From the NCBI GenBank assembly GCA_021736965.1, contig JAIPEV010000054.1:1-9821 (forward strand): a stretch of DNA of 9,821 bases. Reading direction: 5' to 3'. Positions 7,071 through 9,821 of the stretch are shown in pieces. The stretch's first letter is position 1; each line of letters opens with the position of its first letter. The DNA is from Halanaerobiales bacterium. Lineage in GTDB: Bacteria; Bacillota; Halanaerobiia; Halanaerobiales; M55B127. The translations under genes were made by a program, and so were the position numbers. The notes under the pieces were generated by a model that saw nothing but the letters and a program-made list of their open reading frames with translations, did no database searches and was not told where the DNA came from.

Positions 7071-7805
7071 ATGGTATATAAAGCCCGAGAAGGGCAAATT
7101 AGTTATGGAGAAGCTATTGGTATATTAATGCTTGAAACTTATACACCATTTATACCTGGTGATGTTGGTAATGCTTCGACTTACAACTTTCCAGTTCGTT
7201 TTGAAACTATCAAGGGATTAACTGTTAAAAGAATATTTAAAAAAGATAGATCAGCCTATGACCAACTATTAAAAGCTGCATTGAAATTACAGAGCCAAGG
7301 GGTTAGAGCAATCACTGGAGACTGTGGTTTTATGGCTATTTTTCAAGAAAAATTAAATGAAGATCTTGATATACCTGTATTTTTATCCAGTATGCTACAG
7401 GTATCTTTTATTTTAAAGATCATAGGTAAAAGTAATAAAGCAGGTATACTTTCAGCCAATGCAAAATCCTTAAATGACCTAGAACTATTAAAAGAAGTAG
7501 GAATTAATAATTTAGATAACATTGTAATAAAGGGTTTAGAGGATTATACTAACTTTAATCATTCAATAATTGAAGAAGTTGGGATTTTAGATTCAGAAAA
7601 GATAAAAAAAGAAGTTGTAGATGCTGCTTTAGAGATGACAAAAAATAATCAAAAGATTAGGGCAATACTATTAGAATGTAGTGTTTTACCACCTTATTCA
7701 AATGCAGTCCAAAAGGCAACTGGTTTACCTGTTTTTGATTATATAACAATGATCAATTTTGTATATTCTTCTGTAGTACAAACTAACTATAATGGAATTT
7801 ATTAA
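7071..7805 (+). CDS. Aspartate/glutamate racemase-family protein
   Basis: A 244-residue protein of the Asp/Glu/hydantoin racemase superfamily, which uses two cysteines, one per pseudo-symmetric half, for proton transfer. The first lies in Thr-Gly-Asp-Cys-Gly-Phe (82-87, Cys85), the second in Leu-Glu-Cys-Ser-Val-Leu-Pro-Pro-Tyr (201-209, Cys203). Both are present, so a two-base racemase is chemically possible. The N-terminal Gly-Ile-Leu-Met-Leu-Glu and Ile-Pro-Gly-Asp-Val-Gly-Asn-Ala (28-35) blocks are typical of a poorly characterised subgroup often seen near transport and amino-acid genes. It differs from EutA, the arylmalonate-decarboxylase-like protein of ectoine clusters, although both share the superfamily. 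The ATG follows AGGTGG (7061-7066). Only 28 bases separate it from the preceding terminator, leaving little room for a promoter, so read-through expression is likely. The substrate is unknown. Confidence 0.82.
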   Translation: MVYKAREGQISYGEAIGILMLETYTPFIPGDVGNASTYNFPVRFETIKGLTVKRIFKKDRSAYDQLLKAALKLQSQGVRAITGDCGFMAIFQEKLNEDLDIPVFLSSMLQVSFILKIIGKSNKAGILSANAKSLNDLELLKEVGINNLDNIVIKGLEDYTNFNHSIIEEVGILDSEKIKKEVVDAALEMTKNNQKIRAILLECSVLPPYSNAVQKATGLPVFDYITMINFVYSSVVQTNYNGIY

Positions 7806-7857
7806 AATATTATTTATTTGATTTTTAAAAATTAAATTATATAGTTTGATTATCTTT

Positions 7858-7904
7858 AAAAAGGTGATAAGATATAATAAGCAAGAATATCTTATCATTT
7901 TTTT
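7858..7904 (+). terminator. Intrinsic terminator after the racemase-family gene
   Basis: GATAAGATAT (7866-7875) pairs perfectly with ATATCTTATC (7887-7896) around an 11-base loop. The stem is extended by T-A, two G-T pairs and an A/T run, and ends in seven T residues (7898-7904). It separates the racemase gene from the sulfur-carrier gene. The A run on the 5' side means it could also work in reverse. Confidence 0.75.
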
Positions 7905-7937
7905 ATATAATAAAAAGATTTGGGCTATAAAAAATAT

Positions 7938-7942
7938 GGGAG
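7938..7942 (+). promoter_or_regulatory. Ribosome binding site deciding the MoaD/ThiS-like start
   Basis: GGGAG directly touches the TTG at 7943 but lies nine bases before the TTG at 7952. Spacing therefore selects 7952, which removes three residues from the longest possible reading. Confidence 0.6.
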
Positions 7943-7951
7943 TTGATTAGA

Positions 7952-8200
7952 TTGAAGATCAAAGTTAAGTTTACAGAGATGATTGCTAAAAAGTACTTAA
8001 ATAATAATGAAAAGGAGAGTAATTTGACTGTAGAAATCGAAAAAAATGCTTCTATTAATCGCTTGCTTGATCAAATAGGAATCCCTGCAAGTGACAGATA
8101 TTCTATAATGTATACAAGAAATGGAAAGTTTATGTATAATGATAAAAAACTACATGATGGAGATCAAATAAAGATATTTCCAGTTCTAGGTGGTGGCTAA
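7952..8200 (+). CDS. MoaD/ThiS-family ubiquitin-like sulfur-carrier protein
   Basis: An 82-residue protein with the beta-grasp pattern: an N-terminal Lys-Ile-Lys-Val-Lys-Phe strand, a central Ile-Asn-Arg-Leu-Leu-Asp-Gln-Ile-Gly helix, an Asp-Gly-Asp-Gln-Ile-Lys-Ile-Phe-Pro-Val strand, and the terminal Gly-Gly-Gly. The exposed C-terminal Gly-Gly is adenylated and thiocarboxylated in MoaD, ThiS and similar carriers that donate sulfur to molybdopterin, thiazole or other products. No MoaE, ThiG, ThiF/MoeB or tungsten/molybdenum enzyme gene is in the window, so the pathway cannot be assigned. The preceding terminator and 47-base gap suggest its own promoter, though none is clear. Start at TTG 7952 is chosen by ribosome binding site spacing. 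Confidence 0.85.
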   Translation: MKIKVKFTEMIAKKYLNNNEKESNLTVEIEKNASINRLLDQIGIPASDRYSIMYTRNGKFMYNDKKLHDGDQIKIFPVLGGG

Positions 8201-8220
8201 TAATAAATAAAGGTAATTTA

Positions 8221-8322
8221 ATGTTATTTACAACTCAAGTAAATAATTTTAAAATACAACCATATAGGGATATTTTTTATATAATTCATAAATATGAGTC
8301 CTATTTCGAAGAGATATTTTAG
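8221..8322 (+). CDS. Possible 33-residue small protein of unknown function
   Basis: An ATG seven bases after AAAGG (8209-8213) opens a 33-codon frame ending in TAG, 20 bases downstream of the MoaD/ThiS-like gene. The peptide is rich in aromatic residues (Phe, Tyr) with a mixed charged end, Tyr-Glu-Ser-Tyr-Phe-Glu-Glu-Ile-Phe. Composition is more protein-like than a random AT-rich frame, but I recognise no family. Its first codons overlap a possible terminator hairpin, which argues against it. It may also be the surviving start of a decayed gene. Confidence 0.25.
   Translation: MLFTTQVNNFKIQPYRDIFYIIHKYESYFEEIF
8223..8250 (+). terminator. Weak hairpin, possible terminator after the MoaD/ThiS-like gene
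   Basis: TTATTTAC (8224-8231) pairs with GTAAATAA (8239-8246) around a seven-base loop, plus one G-T pair at the base, followed by only four T residues. The stem is nearly all A/T and the T tract is short, so activity is doubtful. Confidence 0.3.
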
Positions 8323-8354
8323 ATAAAAGTACTAAAAAATAAGTAGAAAACTGC

Positions 8355-8401
8355 AAAATTATTTATTAAAATATTGAGAAAATTTAAAATTATCTATTAA
8401 A
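8355..8401. repeat. Two imperfect 16-bp direct repeats upstream of a consensus promoter
   Basis: AAAATTATTTATTAAA (8355-8370) recurs as AAAATTATCTATTAAA (8386-8401), with 15 of 16 bases identical and start points 31 bases apart, close to three helical turns. The second copy ends 15 bases before the -35 box at 8417. The placement fits regulator binding sites or UP-like elements, but chance similarity is real in such AT-rich DNA. Confidence 0.4.
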
Positions 8402-8416
8402 TAACACTAAAATATG

Positions 8417-8445
8417 TTGACAAAGTATAAACAATGAAATATAAT
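8417..8445 (+). promoter_or_regulatory. Perfect consensus housekeeping sigma promoter
   Basis: TTGACA (8417-8422), exactly 17 bases of spacer, and TATAAT (8440-8445) match the ideal sigma-70/sigma-A promoter at all twelve positions. Transcription should begin near 8452. No ORF begins soon after; the next gene is the GntR regulator at 8818, so the transcript has a leader of about 365 bases or is a separate non-coding RNA. Confidence 0.8.
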
Positions 8446-8817
8446 TGATTAATAAGAGATATATCACTGAAATAAAGCATAAATAACCAAAAAAAATAAT
8501 ACATTATTGATGACAATAAATTTTTAATTTTGTTGTCTATTTTTATCTGCTTTTCCTTTTATTACTGTTCTATTAAGATATGAAAGGTAATACATAATTT
8601 CAAAATGTTTTAAGTTCACATGTTTTAAAGTAATTCTATTCTTAGAGTTATTTTAAGATCTTTCCTTAAATCAAAATACTATCATGTTGTTGAATCTTTA
8701 ATATCAACTTTTTATTTTTTTAAATTCTTCTCTTCTCATAGAATGACCTTTAGCTTAAAAAATAGCATCTTTTGAAAAATATAATAAATTATAGTTTATA
8801 TAGTTAGGGGTATAATA

Positions 8818-9456
8818 ATGAATTTAAGTGAAAAAGCTTATACTACTATAAAAAATAAAATTATCTTAAATAATGATGGAAATAGTTATTTAAGTGTTCG
8901 TGAAATCGCCCGTAATCTTGATATGAGTTATACCCCTGTAAGAGAAGCCTTCAAAAAACTTGAAATGGAAGGTTTATTAGAAAAGATTCCCAATCTAGGT
9001 TACTTTATTCCCGAAATCAGTAATAAAGACATTGAAAATATCTTTCAAACCAGAGAATGTCTAGAGACTTTTGTTTTAAAAAAAGTTTTTAGCAAAATAA
9101 ATGGTCAGGATATTGAAATATTGAATCAATATATTAAAAAAATGCAAATAGCTTTAGAGAAAAAAGATCTAATTATCTTTTATAATATAGACAAAGATTT
9201 CCACCTATACTTCTTTAAAAAGTATGGTAATTCTCATTTAACTAGTTTTTTGGAAAATATTCGGGATAGATATCATCTTTGTTCTAAAAAGATTATATTA
9301 GAAGAAAGAGATGGAGTTAGACAGATCATAGAGGAACATAAAAAGATTGTAAAAAATATTGAAAATAAAGAAAAAGATAAAGCTTTAAAGTTTCTAAGCA
9401 ATAATATTGAAAACTCTAAAAAACGGTTAAAAAACGGGAATATATATTTATATTAA
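8818..9456 (+). CDS. GntR-family transcriptional regulator with FCD-type C-terminal domain
   Basis: A 212-residue protein. Residues 1-66 form the GntR winged helix: the Leu-Ser-Val-Arg-Glu-Ile-Ala-Arg-Asn-Leu-Asp-Met-Ser-Tyr-Thr-Pro-Val-Arg-Glu-Ala block (25-44) is the helix-turn-helix with its recognition helix, and Leu-Leu-Glu-Lys-Ile-Pro-Asn-Leu-Gly-Tyr-Phe-Ile (53-64) is the wing. Residues about 70-205 are an all-helical FCD-like effector domain. Candidate metal or ligand residues Asp125, His129 and His174 are visible, but the last FCD histidine appears to be Asn196. Such regulators usually repress catabolic genes and sense an organic-acid intermediate. The ATG follows AGGGG (8806-8810) by seven bases. 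The gene lies in the same direction as its neighbours, with the creatininase-family gene 226 bases downstream. The target is unknown. Confidence 0.88.
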   Translation: MNLSEKAYTTIKNKIILNNDGNSYLSVREIARNLDMSYTPVREAFKKLEMEGLLEKIPNLGYFIPEISNKDIENIFQTRECLETFVLKKVFSKINGQDIEILNQYIKKMQIALEKKDLIIFYNIDKDFHLYFFKKYGNSHLTSFLENIRDRYHLCSKKIILEERDGVRQIIEEHKKIVKNIENKEKDKALKFLSNNIENSKKRLKNGNIYLY

Positions 9457-9478
9457 ATTACTATATATTATTTTTTTT
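9439..9478 (+). terminator. Possible terminator after the GntR gene
   Basis: AATATATA (9439-9446) can pair with TATATATT (9462-9469) around a 15-base loop that includes the gntR stop, and is followed by an uninterrupted run of eight T residues. The all-A/T stem is weak, so termination efficiency is uncertain. Confidence 0.4.
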
Positions 9479-9560
9479 GTGTATTTATTGGTTTTATCTA
9501 ATTACATATTGATCCATAATTTATATATTTGAAAGGGGTGGTTTCTTGTAGTTTAACCTT

Positions 9561-9578
9561 TTATATACTTTATATACT
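9561..9578. repeat. Exact tandem 9-bp repeat in the spacer before the creatininase-family gene
   Basis: TTATATACT occurs twice without a gap (9561-9569 and 9570-9578). The surrounding spacer (9457-9682) also has an orphan AAAGGGG ribosome-binding-like motif at 9532-9538 that is not followed by a usable ORF. The repeat could be a regulator site or slippage product. Confidence 0.4.
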
Positions 9579-9682
9579 GATTTCATTTTTTATTATTAAT
9601 GAAGTTAGTTAAAGTTTATTTATACTCAGATATAGATTTAAATACTTGAATTAATTGAAAATTATGAATTGAGGTGAGAAAA

Positions 9683-9821
9683 ATGGGAAAATGGAACTTT
9701 CCACAAGAAGGACATATGGATAAAGCAAGTAAGATATATTTTCAGACAATGAACACTAAAGAGATTGAGGAAAGATTAAAAAAAGATGATACAATAATAA
9801 TACCAATTGGCTCAACAGAAT
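9683..9821 (+). CDS. Creatininase-family amidohydrolase, N-terminal part (cut by window end)
   Basis: The ATG follows GAGGTGA (9671-9677). The frame is open for 46 codons to the window edge. After a leader containing Trp-Asn-Phe-Pro-Gln-Glu-Gly-His-Met and the Met-Asn-Thr-Lys-Glu-Ile-Glu-Glu-Arg-Leu helix, it reaches Ile-Ile-Ile-Pro-Ile-Gly-Ser-Thr-Glu (38-46). This is the creatininase-family signature strand, in which the terminal glutamate is a metal ligand and is normally followed by a histidine-rich metal motif. Family members are metal-dependent cyclic-amide or C-N hydrolases, including creatinine amidohydrolase and formamide hydrolases of cofactor biosynthesis. The substrate cannot be told from this fragment. 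The gene is the first after the second GntR regulator and may be its target. Confidence 0.8.
   Translation, partial: MGKWNFPQEGHMDKASKIYFQTMNTKEIEERLKKDDTIIIPIGSTE

Larger units (their letters stand above)
8201..8817. other. 617-base, very AT-rich region without a convincing gene
   Basis: No frame on either strand stays open for a normal gene. It holds a possible 33-codon ORF (8221-8322), a weak hairpin after the MoaD/ThiS-like gene, a pair of imperfect direct repeats (8355-8370 and 8386-8401), a perfect consensus promoter (8417-8445), a GACAA/TTGTC hairpin (8512-8537), and a repeated ATGTTTTAA nine-mer (8605 and 8620). On the minus strand a 43-codon open stretch (8652-8524) lacks a start near its beginning. 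The tract could be the long leader of the downstream GntR gene, a non-coding RNA locus or eroded sequence. Confidence 0.6.

Noticed and set aside
8510..8587. Hydrophobic peptide frame after the ATG at 8510
   Set aside because: The frame is stopped by TAA after five codons, and there is no ribosome binding site for a later start.
8524..8652. Minus-strand 43-codon open stretch in the AT-rich region
   Set aside because: No start codon or ribosome binding site near its beginning, no recognisable family, and stops on both sides; it could be a relic but is not supportable as a gene.
8772..8800. TTGAAA-17-TTTATA as a proximal promoter for the GntR gene
   Set aside because: The -10 part fits only about half of the consensus and lies in a tract of A/T bases where such matches are common; too weak to list as a feature.
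9538..9613. GTG-started 24-codon hydrophobic ORF before the creatininase-family gene
   Set aside because: The GTG is part of the G-rich motif itself, leaving no spacing to a ribosome binding site; the TTG at 9546 is followed at once by a stop.
1..9821. CRISPR arrays, tRNA or rRNA genes, insertion sequences, phage genes
   Set aside because: No regularly spaced repeats, cloverleaf-like GC-rich segments, transposase reading frames or terminal inverted repeats were seen.

Overview
The window is AT-rich DNA with strong AGGAGG-type ribosome binding sites, frequent A/T-ending codons and some TTG/GTG starts. This suggests a low-GC Firmicute, perhaps an anaerobic, salt-adapted Clostridia or Halanaerobiales member. 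The taxon is an inference; no rRNA or other marker gene is present.

Layout, all on the + strand. Positions 1-121 hold the last codons of a GntR/FCD-type regulator. From about 186 to 7001 seven closely spaced genes form one probable operon: a RidA enamine/imine deaminase, a PLP-dependent threonine-dehydratase-like enzyme resembling EutB, an M24-family hydrolase resembling ectoine hydrolase DoeA/EutD, the small (DctQ) and large (DctM) TRAP transporter membrane subunits, an M20D amidohydrolase, and the TRAP solute-binding protein. The operon ends in a strong intrinsic terminator (7013-7042). An Asp/Glu-racemase-family gene follows directly and has its own terminator (7858-7904). Next comes a lone MoaD/ThiS-like sulfur-carrier gene. 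A very AT-rich stretch of 617 bases (8201-8817) then contains a perfect consensus promoter with no ORF next to it, and possibly one tiny ORF. A second GntR/FCD regulator (8818-9456) follows, and the window ends inside a creatininase-family gene.

Working model (inference): the TRAP system imports an ectoine- or hydroxyectoine-like compatible solute, as TeaABC and UehABC do. The M24 enzyme opens the ring to an N-acetyl-diaminobutyrate-like product, and the M20D enzyme removes the acyl group. The EutB-like PLP enzyme handles a hydroxylated or beta-substituted intermediate, and RidA scavenges reactive enamines made by it. The usual deacetylase of this pathway (DoeB/EutE, an aspartoacylase-like zinc enzyme), EutC, and the later aminotransferase and dehydrogenase are not in the window. 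The M20D enzyme may replace DoeB, or the true substrate may be a related cyclic or N-acylated amino acid. The two flanking GntR/FCD regulators are candidate sensors of a carboxylate intermediate.
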